The position numbers were made by a program, and so were the translations under genes. Shown in pieces: positions 5,498 to 13,330 of a DNA stretch of 15,124 bases. The notes beneath the pieces are model-generated. The model was not told the DNA's origin and ran no database searches. It saw nothing but the letters and a program-made list of their open reading frames with translations. This DNA is from Intrasporangium_A sp039812505. Its GTDB lineage: Bacteria; Actinomycetota; Actinomycetes; Actinomycetales; Dermatophilaceae. The stretch covers positions 1 through 15,124 of the forward strand of contig NZ_JBDIAQ010000081.1 in assembly GCF_039812505.1 (NCBI RefSeq), given 5' to 3'. The first letter of the stretch is position 1. Each line of letters opens with the position of its first letter.

Positions 5498-7033
5498 ATG
5501 GGTCTCGTCAAGATCGCCGACTTCGACCCCGTCCAGTCACTTCAGTCCGCTGCCGAGGTCACGGTGGCCGAGCAGCTGCCCGAGGGGGTCGACGCCATCG
5601 CGGTCCCGGTCCGTGCGGGTGCACCGGCACCCGACCCGCTCGGGCTCGACGCAGCCGCGCTCGCTGCGGCGGGCTTCACGGGCAAGCGCGGGCAGACGCT
5701 CGTCGTCCCCGGCTCGGGCGGCCCCGTGCAGGTCGCGGTCGGGCTGGGCGACCCCGAGACGGTCGACGCCGACCTGGTCCGCGACGCCGCGGCCGACTTC
5801 GCGCGCGCGGTGCCGCAGCACAAGGCGCTGGCCATGCACGTGCCGGCCGGGCTCACGATCGGGGCCGACGAGTTCGCCCGGGCCGCGGTCGAGGGAGCGC
5901 TGCTGGCCCGCTGGTCCTTCTACCTCGGCGGCGCGGAGCGGCCCGGTGGCCTGGCGTCGTTGTCCCTCGTCGCCGACGAAGCCGCCGACCTGGACGCGGC
6001 GCGCGAGGGAGCCCGGCGCGGGCAGGTCGTGGCTCGGGCCGCCGCGCTGGCCCGCGACCTGGCCAGCTGTCCGGCGGAGACGCTGACCGCCACCCGGATC
6101 GGCGAGATCGCCGAGCAGCTCGGCGCGCAGACCGGTCTGCAGGTCGAGGTCTTCGGCAAGGACGAGATCGTGCAGATGCAGTGCGGCGGCCTGCTGGGCG
6201 TCAACCGGGGCAGCATGCAGCCGCCGCGGATGATCCGGCTGCGCTACGAGCCGTCCGACCCGACCGGCCGGCTCGCGCTGGTCGGCAAGGGCATCATGTA
6301 CGACGCCGGCGGCATCAGCCTCAAGCCGAGCGACGAGTCGCACTCGCAGATGAAGAACGACATGACCGGAGCCGGCGCCGTGCTCGCGTCGATGACGGCC
6401 CTGCGCGACCTCGGCTGTCGCACCGCCGTCGTCGGCTACCTCATGTGCACCGACAACATGCCATCAGGGTCGGCCATGCGCCTGGGCGACGTGCTCACGA
6501 TGCGCAACGGCAAGACGGTCGAGGTGCTCAACACCGACGCCGAGGGCCGCCTGGTGATGGCCGACGCCCTGGTGCTGGCCACCGAGGAGCCCGTCGACGC
6601 GGTCGTGAACATCGCCACGTTGACCGGCCAGTGCCTGCGCACGCTAGGCACCGAGGTCGCCGGCGTCATGGGCAACAACCCCGACGTGGTCGCGCAGGTG
6701 GTGGCGGCCGGGGCCGCCGTGGACGAGCCGCTCTGGGAGCTGCCGTTGCTGCGCTCCTACCGCAAGCAGCTGGCCTCGACCGTCGCCGACATGACGAACA
6801 TGGGCGGTGCGAACGCCGGCTCGATCACGGCGGCGCTGTTCCTGGAGGAGTTCGTCGACGGGCGCCCGTGGGCGCACATCGACATCGCCGGCACCGCCCA
6901 GGCGCCGGCCGAACGCACCTGGCGCAACAAGGGCGCGACCGGGACCGGGGCCCGCACGCTGATCGAGCTGGCGATGCGGTTCGCTCGGCCGGAGGCGGCC
7001 ACCACCACTCCGGACGGACGGATCGGGGCGTGA
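5498..7033 (+). CDS. pepA: leucyl aminopeptidase, family M17
   Basis: This 511-residue cytosolic metalloaminopeptidase removes N-terminal residues from peptides, normally as a hexamer with two metal ions per active site. The catalytic C-terminal domain has VGKGIMYDAGGISLKPS with metal ligands Lys264 and Asp269 and catalytic Lys276, MKNDMTGAG with Asp288, and the family signature NTDAEGRL (345-352) with Asp347, Glu349 and the bicarbonate-binding Arg351. These correspond to E. coli PepA Lys270, Asp275, Lys282, Asp293, Asp352, Glu354 and Arg356, with one extra residue between the second and third ligands. The N-terminal 170 or so residues form the variable oligomerisation domain. HIDIAGTAQAPAERTW near the C-terminus is also typical. 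The start is set by AGGAGG 9 nt upstream. Its stop overlaps the AbgT start by 4 bp (GTGA), so the two are translationally coupled. Confidence 0.95.
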   Translation: MGLVKIADFDPVQSLQSAAEVTVAEQLPEGVDAIAVPVRAGAPAPDPLGLDAAALAAAGFTGKRGQTLVVPGSGGPVQVAVGLGDPETVDADLVRDAAADFARAVPQHKALAMHVPAGLTIGADEFARAAVEGALLARWSFYLGGAERPGGLASLSLVADEAADLDAAREGARRGQVVARAAALARDLASCPAETLTATRIGEIAEQLGAQTGLQVEVFGKDEIVQMQCGGLLGVNRGSMQPPRMIRLRYEPSDPTGRLALVGKGIMYDAGGISLKPSDESHSQMKNDMTGAGAVLASMTALRDLGCRTAVVGYLMCTDNMPSGSAMRLGDVLTMRNGKTVEVLNTDAEGRLVMADALVLATEEPVDAVVNIATLTGQCLRTLGTEVAGVMGNNPDVVAQVVAAGAAVDEPLWELPLLRSYRKQLASTVADMTNMGGANAGSITAALFLEEFVDGRPWAHIDIAGTAQAPAERTWRNKGATGTGARTLIELAMRFARPEAATTTPDGRIGA

Positions 7034-8721
7034 GCGCCTCGGCCGAGCCGGCCGGCCCGGGCGGGTCGGGCGGCGGCACCGACGTCGAGGAGAAGGCCGA
7101 CAACGGCGGGCTGCTCGGCTGGATCGAGCGGGTCGGCAACAAGGTGCCGCACCCGGCGCTGATCTTCCTCGGGTTGATCGTGCTGGTCATCATCGTGTCG
7201 CACATCCTGCACATGACCGGCGCGAGCGTGACGACCCAGGTCGCGGTGCCCGACGACGTCACCATCCAGCCGGACTACGAGCAGGGCTCGATGTACCCCG
7301 GGCAGAGCCCGCACGACATGGACCCGATCCCCGACTACCACGTCGAGACCGAGACGATCCCGGCCCAGAGCCTGCTGACCGGCGACGGCATCCGGTTCAT
7401 CTTCACCACGGCGGTCCAGAACTTCAACGACTTCGGCGTGGTGGCCGTCATCCTCGTGGCCATGATCGGTGTCGGGGTGGCCGAGGAGGCCGGCCTGATC
7501 GCCGCGCTGATCCGCAAGATGGTCCAGGTCGCCCCGCGCGGCGCGATCACGTTCATCATCGTCCTGCTCGGCGGCATCTCCTCGGTGGCCTCCGACGCCG
7601 GCTACCTGGTGCTCGTCCCGCTCGGCGCCGCCGCCTTCGTCTCACTGGGGCGTCATCCGATCGTCGGGGTGGCGGCGGCCTACGCCGGCGTCAGCGCCTC
7701 GTTCTTCGTCAACATCCTGATCACTCCCGCCGACGGGATCATCACGGAGGTGACCAACGAGACGCTGGGCAGCGTGGCGCCGGACATCGACCTCAACGTC
7801 ACGCACAACCTCTTCTTCTCCATCGCCTCGACATTCTTCACCGCGATCGTCATGACGATCCTGACCGAGAAGTACATCGAGCCGCGGATGGGCAAGTGGG
7901 ACCCCGCCGACCGAGACCCGGAGGCCCCGGTCGACCACGTGCCGAACGCGGATGAGATGAAGCTGGAGTCGAAGGGCCTGCGCCTGTCGGTCATCTACGT
8001 GCTCGTCGCGGTCGCCATCGTCAGCCTGCTCACCTTCCTGCCGGGCGCGCCGCTGCGCAACCCGGACACCGGCGAGATCTTCGGCTCCTCGCCGTTCATG
8101 AGCAGCCTGCTGTTCATCATCTCGATCTTCTTCCTCGCCGCCGGCCTCGGCTACGGCAAGGGAGCCGGCACGCTGCAGGGCAGCACCGCGGTGATCAACG
8201 GCATCGTCAAGACCTTCAACGGCCTCGGCGGCCTGATCTTCCTGATGCTGCTGATCGCCCAGTTCATCGCCTACTTCAACTACTCGAACATCTCGCGCCT
8301 GGTGGCGACCGGGCTGGCCGACTGGCTCGGCGACCTCGGCATCGGAGCGCTGCCGCTGCTGCTCGGGTTCATCGTGCTGACGTTCCTGATCGACTTCATC
8401 ATGCCCGGGGTCATCCCGAAGTGGGCGATCATGGCGCCGATCTTCGTGCCGCTCTTCTACAACCTGGGCATCGCCCCGCAGACGGCGATCGCCGCCTACC
8501 GGGTCGGGGACGGCCCGGCGAACGTCATCACCCCGCTGATGGTCTACCTGCCGTTCATCATCCTGGTTTGCCAGCGGTACAAGCGGGAGTCCGGCATGGG
8601 GACGGTCGTCGCGGTCATGCTGCCGTACACGATCACGGTCTTCGTGACCTGGGTGATCTTCTTCGTGGTGTGGTACCTGATCGCGATCCCGCTCGGCCCG
8701 GGCGCACCCGTGCATCTGTAG
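7030..8721 (+). CDS. AbgT-family transporter (p-aminobenzoyl-glutamate type)
   Basis: This 563-residue polytopic inner-membrane protein begins at GTG 7030 inside the aminopeptidase stop. A Gly-rich hydrophilic N-terminal tail (about 1-30) precedes LLGWIERVGNKVPHPALIF, the characteristic AbgT entry, and the first membrane segment. An outside loop (about 66-115) with acidic and Tyr-rich sequence follows, then many hydrophobic segments. Family hallmarks are AMIGVGVAEEAGLI, SSVASDAGYLVLVPLG, FNYSNIS, and YRVGDGPANVITPLM with Asp494 near the C-terminus. E. coli AbgT imports p-aminobenzoyl-glutamate; homologues MtrF and YdaH have been described as drug and folate-metabolite exporters, so direction is uncertain. 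Coupling to an M17 aminopeptidase parallels E. coli abgABT, where the transporter goes with peptidases. The length slightly exceeds the usual 500-520 because of the N-terminal tail. Confidence 0.92.
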   Translation: MSASAEPAGPGGSGGGTDVEEKADNGGLLGWIERVGNKVPHPALIFLGLIVLVIIVSHILHMTGASVTTQVAVPDDVTIQPDYEQGSMYPGQSPHDMDPIPDYHVETETIPAQSLLTGDGIRFIFTTAVQNFNDFGVVAVILVAMIGVGVAEEAGLIAALIRKMVQVAPRGAITFIIVLLGGISSVASDAGYLVLVPLGAAAFVSLGRHPIVGVAAAYAGVSASFFVNILITPADGIITEVTNETLGSVAPDIDLNVTHNLFFSIASTFFTAIVMTILTEKYIEPRMGKWDPADRDPEAPVDHVPNADEMKLESKGLRLSVIYVLVAVAIVSLLTFLPGAPLRNPDTGEIFGSSPFMSSLLFIISIFFLAAGLGYGKGAGTLQGSTAVINGIVKTFNGLGGLIFLMLLIAQFIAYFNYSNISRLVATGLADWLGDLGIGALPLLLGFIVLTFLIDFIMPGVIPKWAIMAPIFVPLFYNLGIAPQTAIAAYRVGDGPANVITPLMVYLPFIILVCQRYKRESGMGTVVAVMLPYTITVFVTWVIFFVVWYLIAIPLGPGAPVHL

Positions 8722-8740
8722 CCGGCCGGCGAGGCCGGTT
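8720..8740 (+). terminator. stem-loop just after the AbgT gene
   Basis: CCGGCC (8722-8727) pairs with GGCCGG (8733-8738) around a GGCGA loop; including the flanking A-T and G-U pairs the stem spans 8720-8740. It starts within the stop codon. Only TT follows, so it is at best a weak U-less terminator separating the operon from the SLC13 gene. Confidence 0.4.
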
Positions 8741-8744
8741 GGCG

Positions 8745-8750
8745 TAGGGT
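8745..8750 (+). promoter_or_regulatory. possible -10 element for the SLC13 permease
   Basis: TAGGGT fits TANNNT and would start transcription near 8757, giving a leader of about 41 nt that contains the ribosome binding site at 8785-8793. GAACGT at 8754-8759 is an alternative. Confidence 0.35.
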
Positions 8751-8784
8751 GCTGAACGTTTGTGACACGGGCCCGGACGGGCCC

Positions 8785-8793
8785 GGGGAAGGA
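8785..8793 (+). promoter_or_regulatory. ribosome binding site of the SLC13 permease
   Basis: GGGGAAGGA ends 4 nt before GTG 8798. This decides against the in-frame GTG at 8762, which would add 12 hydrophilic residues ahead of the first membrane segment. Confidence 0.7.
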
Positions 8794-8797
8794 CTGT

Positions 8798-10603
8798 GTG
8801 GACGCCGCGTCCGTCAGCCTGCTGATCCTGGCTGCCGTCATCGTCCTGTTCATCGCCAACCGGCTGCCGGTGTGGACCGTCGCCGTGCTGTCGGGCTTCG
8901 CCCTCTGGGTCACCGGACTCGTCGACGCCACCGGGGTGGTCGCCGGGTTCGGTGACCCCGTCGTCATCTTCATCGCGGCGCTGTTCATCGTCAGCGAGGG
9001 GATCGACTCGGCGGGCGTGACCACCTGGCTCGGGCAGTGGGTCATCGCCCATGCCGGCCGGACCCGGAGCCGGCTGATCGTCGCGACCGGCCTGATCGGC
9101 GCCGTGCTGAGCGCCACCATCACCCTCAACGGGTCGGTCGCGGCCCTGCTGCCGCTAGTGGTCATGTTGGCCGTGCGGATCGGTGAGTCGCCGAGCCAGA
9201 TGCTCATGCCGCTGACGTTCATCGGCGGCGCCGGCTCGCTGCTGATGCTGCCGGGCAGCCCGGTCAACATCATCGTGTCCGACGCGGCCGCCGACGCCGG
9301 CGAGGGACAGTTCGCCTTCTTCGGGTTCGCCCTCGTCGGCATCCCGGTCATCGCCGGCACGATCGCGATCTGCGTCCTGCTGGGTCCGCGGCTGCTGCCG
9401 CGGACCAGGCCCGCGACCACGCCGGCCGACCTCGGTCGCCACGCTGCCACCCTGTACCGCCAGTACTCCACCTCCGGCTCGCTGCACCACCTGCGGATCC
9501 GCCCCGGTTCCCCGCTCGTCGGCACCGAGCTGGCGGACCTGGACGTCTCGTCCTACCCGGACCTCACGCTGCACGGCGCCCAGGCCCCGGGGAGCGTGGG
9601 CCACCTGACGCGACCCCTCGCCGCGAACGACGTCCTCGTGGCCTCCGGCGACCGGACCGAGATCAGCCGGTTCGCGCTGGAGCACCGGCTGACCGTGACG
9701 CCCGCCGGTCCGCCCGGAGCGCAGAGCCTGCTCACCCGGGAGACGGGCGTGGCCGAGGTGGTCGTGCCGCCGCGGTCCGCCCTGCTCGGCACCACCGTCT
9801 ACCCCGGGATGACGCGCGCCGGTGGGCTGGTCATCCTCTCGGTGCAACGCGGGGGCGCGCACCTGACCCGCCCTCGTACGCAGATCCGGCCCGGTGACGC
9901 ATTGCTGCTGCACGGCACCTGGGACGCCCTGGAGCATCTGGACGAGGACCGTGACGTGCTCATCGTCGACTCGCCGGACCTCGTCCGACGCCAGGCGGTC
10001 CCGTGGGGCGGGGGGGCCACCCGCTCGGTCGTGATCCTCGCCCTGATGGTCGTCGCACTGGCCGGCGGGCTCATGCCCCCGCACCTGGCCGGGCTGGCCG
10101 CGGCCACGCTCATGGTCCTGACCCGGGTCATCTCGACCGAGCAGGCGTTCCGTTCCGTCTCCTGGGAGGCGATCGTCCTGATCGCGGCGCTCATCCCGCT
10201 GACCGAGGTCATCTACAGCAGCGGCGCGGCCGGGCGGGTCGCGGACGTGCTGCTCGACGCGGTCGGTGACGGCAGCCCGTACCTGCTGCTGCTGGCCATG
10301 TTCCTGCTGACCGCACTGCTGGGGCAGATGATCAGCAACACCGCCACGACCCTGATCGTCACGCCGATCGCGGTGGCGGCTGCGCTGGCGACCGGGATCT
10401 CGGTGCTGCCGATCCTCATGACGGTCGCGGTCGCCGGGTGCGCCTCGTTGCTGACCCCGATCTCGACACCGGGGAACATGATGATCATGGCCCCCGGCGG
10501 CTACCGCTTCGGCGACTACTGGAAGCTCGGCCTGCCCGTCATGGTGTGGTGGCTGGCCTGTGCGGTCCTGATCATCCCGGTCTTCTGGAGCTTCCATCCC
10601 TGA
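8798..10603 (+). CDS. SLC13/DASS-type permease with two RCK-C (TrkA-C) domains
   Basis: This 601-residue membrane transporter has the architecture of prokaryotic ion-transporter superfamily permeases in which two cytoplasmic TrkA-C domains interrupt two halves of a membrane domain. Membrane half 1 spans about 1-210 (first segment SLLILAAVIVLFIAN). The RCK-C repeats lie at about 229-297 and 316-391, each with the RPGSPLVGT / PPRSALLGT opening and a DxLVASG or DALLLHG close. Membrane half 2 covers about 405-600. The second half carries the substrate/sodium-site motif Ser513-Asn514-Thr515. The equivalent place in half 1 reads TLNGSVAALLPL (Asn111-Gly112-Ser113) rather than SNT. Substrates of the superfamily include dicarboxylates, citrate and sulfate; which applies here cannot be told. 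It follows the AbgT gene by 76 bp with its own candidate promoter and ends convergent to the FAD oxidoreductase. Confidence 0.87.
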   Translation: MDAASVSLLILAAVIVLFIANRLPVWTVAVLSGFALWVTGLVDATGVVAGFGDPVVIFIAALFIVSEGIDSAGVTTWLGQWVIAHAGRTRSRLIVATGLIGAVLSATITLNGSVAALLPLVVMLAVRIGESPSQMLMPLTFIGGAGSLLMLPGSPVNIIVSDAAADAGEGQFAFFGFALVGIPVIAGTIAICVLLGPRLLPRTRPATTPADLGRHAATLYRQYSTSGSLHHLRIRPGSPLVGTELADLDVSSYPDLTLHGAQAPGSVGHLTRPLAANDVLVASGDRTEISRFALEHRLTVTPAGPPGAQSLLTRETGVAEVVVPPRSALLGTTVYPGMTRAGGLVILSVQRGGAHLTRPRTQIRPGDALLLHGTWDALEHLDEDRDVLIVDSPDLVRRQAVPWGGGATRSVVILALMVVALAGGLMPPHLAGLAAATLMVLTRVISTEQAFRSVSWEAIVLIAALIPLTEVIYSSGAAGRVADVLLDAVGDGSPYLLLLAMFLLTALLGQMISNTATTLIVTPIAVAAALATGISVLPILMTVAVAGCASLLTPISTPGNMMIMAPGGYRFGDYWKLGLPVMVWWLACAVLIIPVFWSFHP

Positions 10604-10704
10604 GCCGGGCAGGTTGCTGCGCGGGGTGGCCGAGCGGTCCGGGTCGGTCGCGCTGGGGCGCGGGAGCCGGGGCTGCCCCACGTCGGCGCCCGCGCGCCCG
10701 ACAC

Positions 10705-10730
10705 CCTGCTGTTCGGTAGGACACAGCAGG
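10705..10730. terminator. inverted repeat, possible bidirectional terminator
   Basis: CCTGCTGT (10705-10712) and ACAGCAGG (10723-10730) form a perfect 8-bp stem with a 10-nt loop. It lies in the 273-bp gap between the convergent SLC13 permease and FAD oxidoreductase genes, where it could stop transcription from both sides. There is no T-run on either side. Confidence 0.45.
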
Positions 10731-10876
10731 TCCGCTTCGCCCGGGCTGGTGCCGCACGTGGCGACGGGCCGGGCGGGACTTGTCGTGTTCTTGCGTTCCG
10801 CCGAGAGCGGGTATGCCGCCGAGCCGCCCCCCAGCGCACGTCGCTGGACGCGCCTGCCCCCGCGGCGGGCTCGTGG

Positions 10877-12253
10877 TCAGTCCAGGCGGTGGTTGGCGAC
10901 CATGACATCGTCGGGGTCGTAGGCCGCCCGGACGGCGCGGAGCAGGTCGAGCCGGTCCTGCTCGAAGGCGGTGCTCGCCGGCACCCGTGACTCGACGAAG
11001 CCGAGGTAGCTCCGCCCGGTCGACCACGGCCGCAGCGCACCGGCGAGCCCGCGGGTCGCGGCCCGGCTGGTGGCCGCCAGCTCCGGGGTCGCGGCCAGGC
11101 CCACGGACACGAAGGCGTAGTCGCCGTCGAGACGGTCGAGCGCCCCGCCGTCGGGAGCGGGCCGGCCCACCGCCCCGCCGAGCTGGCGCAGCTCGGCCAT
11201 GACGAGCCCGTTCCGTCGCCCCGTCGCGGCTCGTTCGACGAAGGCGTCGGCGCCGGCCGGGCCGAGACGGCCCAGGAGCGCCGAGGTGCCGACCGCCGGA
11301 GTCGGGCCCGGGGGGTCCAGGTGCAGGTGAGCCAACGCCGGTGCCGGCATCCGCCCGAAGGTGTCCATCTCGGGCCGCAGCGCACGCAGGGCACGCACCA
11401 CCTCGGCACCGTGTCCGTCGCTGCCCAGGACCGCACCGTCGACGACCGCGAGAGACCGGCCCCGCAGCGGCTCGGGGATCTGCGCCAGCGGTGGGACGTG
11501 CAGGATGCGGAACGACGTCGAGACCTCGTCGGGCGACTCCGCGGCCCACTGCTCGTAGCCCCGGAGGACCTCGGCGGCCCGCGTCACGTCCCAGACCAGC
11601 CACCCGGCATACGCGCTCTCGACCGGATGGAGCCGGAACTCGAGGGCGGTGACGACCCCGAAGTTCCCGCCACCGCCGCGCAGGGCCCAGAAGAGGTCGG
11701 CGTTCTGGCTCCGGTCCGCGCGCACGAGGTCACCGTCGGCCGTCACCATGACGACCGCGGTGAGGCTGCTGGCCTGCATCCCGAGCTTGCGTGCGTACCA
11801 GCCGAGTCCACCGCCGAGCGAGTACCCGGCGACGCCGACGTCGGGCGAGCTGCCGTGCAGCGCCGCGAGCCGGTGCGCGCCGGCGGCCCGGACGACCGGT
11901 GCCCAGACCGCGCCGCCCCCGACCCGCGCGATCCGCCGCTCGGGGTCGATCGTGACCTCGTCGAGAGCCCCCGTCCGGATCACCACGACGTCGCTCAGGT
12001 CCTGCTCGGCCAGCGGGCCCGCGTTGTGGCCGGTCGACTGGGCCGCTACCCGCAGCCCGGCCCGACGGGCGGACCGGACGGCCGCCGCGACGTCGCGGGT
12101 GGTCCTCGGCGCGACGACCGCGGCTGGACCTTGGTCGACCGCGAGATTCCAGGGCCGGCGGGCGGTGTCGAACCCGGGGTCACCGGACAGGTGGACGGTC
12201 CCGCTGCCGGCGGTCAGGGTCGCCGCCGCGCGGGTGGTGGTGTCTACAGACAT
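10877..12253 (-). CDS. FAD-linked oxidoreductase, berberine bridge enzyme-like (PCMH-type FAD domain)
   Basis: This 458-residue flavoprotein oxidase or dehydrogenase belongs to the vanillyl-alcohol oxidase/PCMH superfamily. The FAD domain has VVAPRTTRDVAAAVRSARRAG, then QSTGHNAGPL with His76 in the position that carries covalent FAD, VGGGAVWAPVV, GYSLGGGLGWYARKLG (143-158) and LFWALRGGGGNFGVVTALEF. The C-terminus YDPDDVMVANHRLD is the BBE domain end. In bicovalent members a second flavin-linking Cys precedes the GGG motif; here the aligned segment HGSSPDVGV has Ser (135/136), so attachment would be through histidine only. Enzymes of this type oxidise alcohols, sugars or secondary metabolites; the substrate is unknown. 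There is no signal peptide. ATG 12253 is supported by GAGGAGA 7 nt upstream and by motif spacing; the open frame beyond it is Arg/Pro-rich noise. It is divergent from dedA. Confidence 0.88.
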   Translation of the reverse strand: MSVDTTTRAAATLTAGSGTVHLSGDPGFDTARRPWNLAVDQGPAAVVAPRTTRDVAAAVRSARRAGLRVAAQSTGHNAGPLAEQDLSDVVVIRTGALDEVTIDPERRIARVGGGAVWAPVVRAAGAHRLAALHGSSPDVGVAGYSLGGGLGWYARKLGMQASSLTAVVMVTADGDLVRADRSQNADLFWALRGGGGNFGVVTALEFRLHPVESAYAGWLVWDVTRAAEVLRGYEQWAAESPDEVSTSFRILHVPPLAQIPEPLRGRSLAVVDGAVLGSDGHGAEVVRALRALRPEMDTFGRMPAPALAHLHLDPPGPTPAVGTSALLGRLGPAGADAFVERAATGRRNGLVMAELRQLGGAVGRPAPDGGALDRLDGDYAFVSVGLAATPELAATSRAATRGLAGALRPWSTGRSYLGFVESRVPASTAFEQDRLDLLRAVRAAYDPDDVMVANHRLD

Positions 12254-12260
12254 GTGCGGG

Positions 12261-12267
12261 TCTCCTC
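12261..12267 (-). promoter_or_regulatory. ribosome binding site of the FAD oxidoreductase
   Basis: On the minus strand GAGGAGA lies 7 nt before the ATG at 12253. It discards the 107 extra N-terminal codons of the longer open frame. Confidence 0.75.
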
Positions 12268-12510
12268 GGGAGGCGTCTTCCTCGGACAGAGGCCCGGCGT
12301 CGGGCCGTGATACGGCATCGCCCGCGCCGAGCCTGGCCCGTCGGGCCGAACGCGGGGGGCGAGCCGGCCACCGGGCTCGTGGTCGAACCGGTCGGCCGTA
12401 CTCCCCGGTCCTCCACCCACGGCTGACCTGTGACATTCCCGGGCCACGCCGTGTCGTCGAGCCGTGCGAGGACGCGAGGAGGGAGCGACCGAGGCCACAG
12501 CCTGCGCTCG

Positions 12511-12516
12511 TACCGT
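12511..12516 (+). promoter_or_regulatory. -10 hexamer of a predicted leaderless promoter for the DedA gene
   Basis: TACCGT matches TANNNT and ends 6 nt before GTG 12523, putting the transcription start at the start codon. The GGAG at 12517-12520 is only 2 nt from the GTG and unsuited as a ribosome binding site. Confidence 0.6.
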
Positions 12517-12522
12517 GGAGTG

Positions 12523-13254
12523 GTGTCGTCCTTCCTCGACAGCCTCGTGCAGGACATCCTCGGGCAGCCCGCATGGCTCGTGTATGTCGTCGTCGGGCTG
12601 GTCGTCTTCCTGGAGGATGCCATCTTCGTCGGCTTCGTCCTGCCGGGCGAGACCGTGGCCATCCTGGGCGGGGTCGCCGCCTCGCTGGGCCATGTCGACC
12701 TCCCCGTCGTGTTCGCCGTGGTGATCGCTGCAGCGATCGTCGGTGACTCCGTGGGCTTCGAGGTCGGCCGGCACCTCGGGCCTCGGGTCCTGACCCTGCG
12801 CCCGCTCCGCAAGCACCGTGCGCGCCTGGGCCGGGCCCAGGACCTGTTGGCCAGGCGCGGTGGTGTGGCCGTCTTCCTGGCCCGGTCGGTCGCCTTCTTC
12901 CGAGCGGTCATGCCGGCCCTCGCCGGGATGTCCGGAATGCGCTACCGGACCTTCTTGGCCTGGAACGCCGCCGGCGGGATCACCTGGGGAGCGACCGTCG
13001 TGTCGCTCGGGTATGTCGCGGGCAGCTCCTACGCCCGGGTCGAGGAGTGGTTCGGCCGGGCGACCGCAGCGGTCATCGCGCTCGTGGTCGTCGCGGCGGT
13101 GGTCGCCTGGTCGGTGCATCATCACCACGCCGGGCGGGGCGGCGATGAGGCTTCGTCGGCCGGTCGGTCCGACCCGGCGCCGGGACCGGACGCGGGCCGG
13201 ACCGGCCGTGCCGACCGGGCCGGCGGTGCCGACCACGACACGAAGGGCAGGTGA
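12523..13254 (+). CDS. DedA family membrane protein
   Basis: This 243-residue member of the DedA/SNARE-associated family is an integral membrane protein; characterised relatives act in undecaprenyl-phosphate or phospholipid translocation and membrane homeostasis. Visible hallmarks are VVFLEDAIFVGFVLPGETVAILGG (Glu31, Pro41-Gly42-Glu43), VGDSVGFEVGRHLG, the re-entrant segment with Arg121 and Arg127, LAGMSGMRYRTFLAWNAAGGITWG, and a last membrane segment before residue 198. The segment between the two arginines reads RSVAFFR, whereas typical DedA proteins have RF.PG.R; the arginines are kept but Pro and Gly are lost. The C-terminus carries a His cluster (199-202) and a Gly/Asp/Arg-rich hydrophilic tail of about 40 residues, probably cytoplasmic. 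The start at GTG 12523 follows from the promoter position; an in-frame ATG at 12430 would add 31 non-homologous residues. Confidence 0.88.
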   Translation: MSSFLDSLVQDILGQPAWLVYVVVGLVVFLEDAIFVGFVLPGETVAILGGVAASLGHVDLPVVFAVVIAAAIVGDSVGFEVGRHLGPRVLTLRPLRKHRARLGRAQDLLARRGGVAVFLARSVAFFRAVMPALAGMSGMRYRTFLAWNAAGGITWGATVVSLGYVAGSSYARVEEWFGRATAAVIALVVVAAVVAWSVHHHHAGRGGDEASSAGRSDPAPGPDAGRTGRADRAGGADHDTKGR

Positions 13255-13318
13255 GCCGCGGACCCGGGTGAGCGGCATACCGTCGGCCTGTCGCTCGGTC
13301 GTTGTCGGTGGGCTGTGC

Positions 13319-13324
13319 CAACCT
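13319..13324 (+). promoter_or_regulatory. -10 hexamer of a predicted leaderless promoter
   Basis: CAACCT (xANNNT), preceded by TGTGC as at 1757, ends 6 nt before ATG 13331. There is no ribosome binding site between them. Confidence 0.5.
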
Positions 13325-13330
13325 TCGGTC

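Noticed and set aside
7642..9525. 627-codon open frame on the minus strand across the AbgT and SLC13 genes
   Set aside because: It is an antisense shadow of high-GC genes: low-complexity Arg/Asp/Gly sequence with no motif, opposite two convincing transporters.
10010..10016. G7 tracts (also 5127-5133 and 13571-13577) as phase-variation sites
   Set aside because: Runs of seven G are expected in DNA this GC-rich, and the two coding ones are in frame in intact genes; there is no sign of contingency.
10621..10705. tRNA-like start GCGGGGTGGCCGAGCGG after the SLC13 gene
   Set aside because: It resembles the 5' end and D-arm of a Leu/Ser tRNA, and a CCCGCGC could close an acceptor stem, but no TTCRA T-loop, anticodon arm or CCA-end geometry follows.
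10614..10922. 102-codon open frame in the gap between the SLC13 and FAD oxidoreductase genes
   Set aside because: It is Arg/Ser/Pro-rich without a motif, overlaps the end of the oxidoreductase gene, and lacks a ribosome binding site.
12383..12398. TCGAAC-CGGT half of an SOS box in the dedA/oxidoreductase gap
   Set aside because: Only one half-site is present; the other side reads CGGCCG, not GTTCGA.
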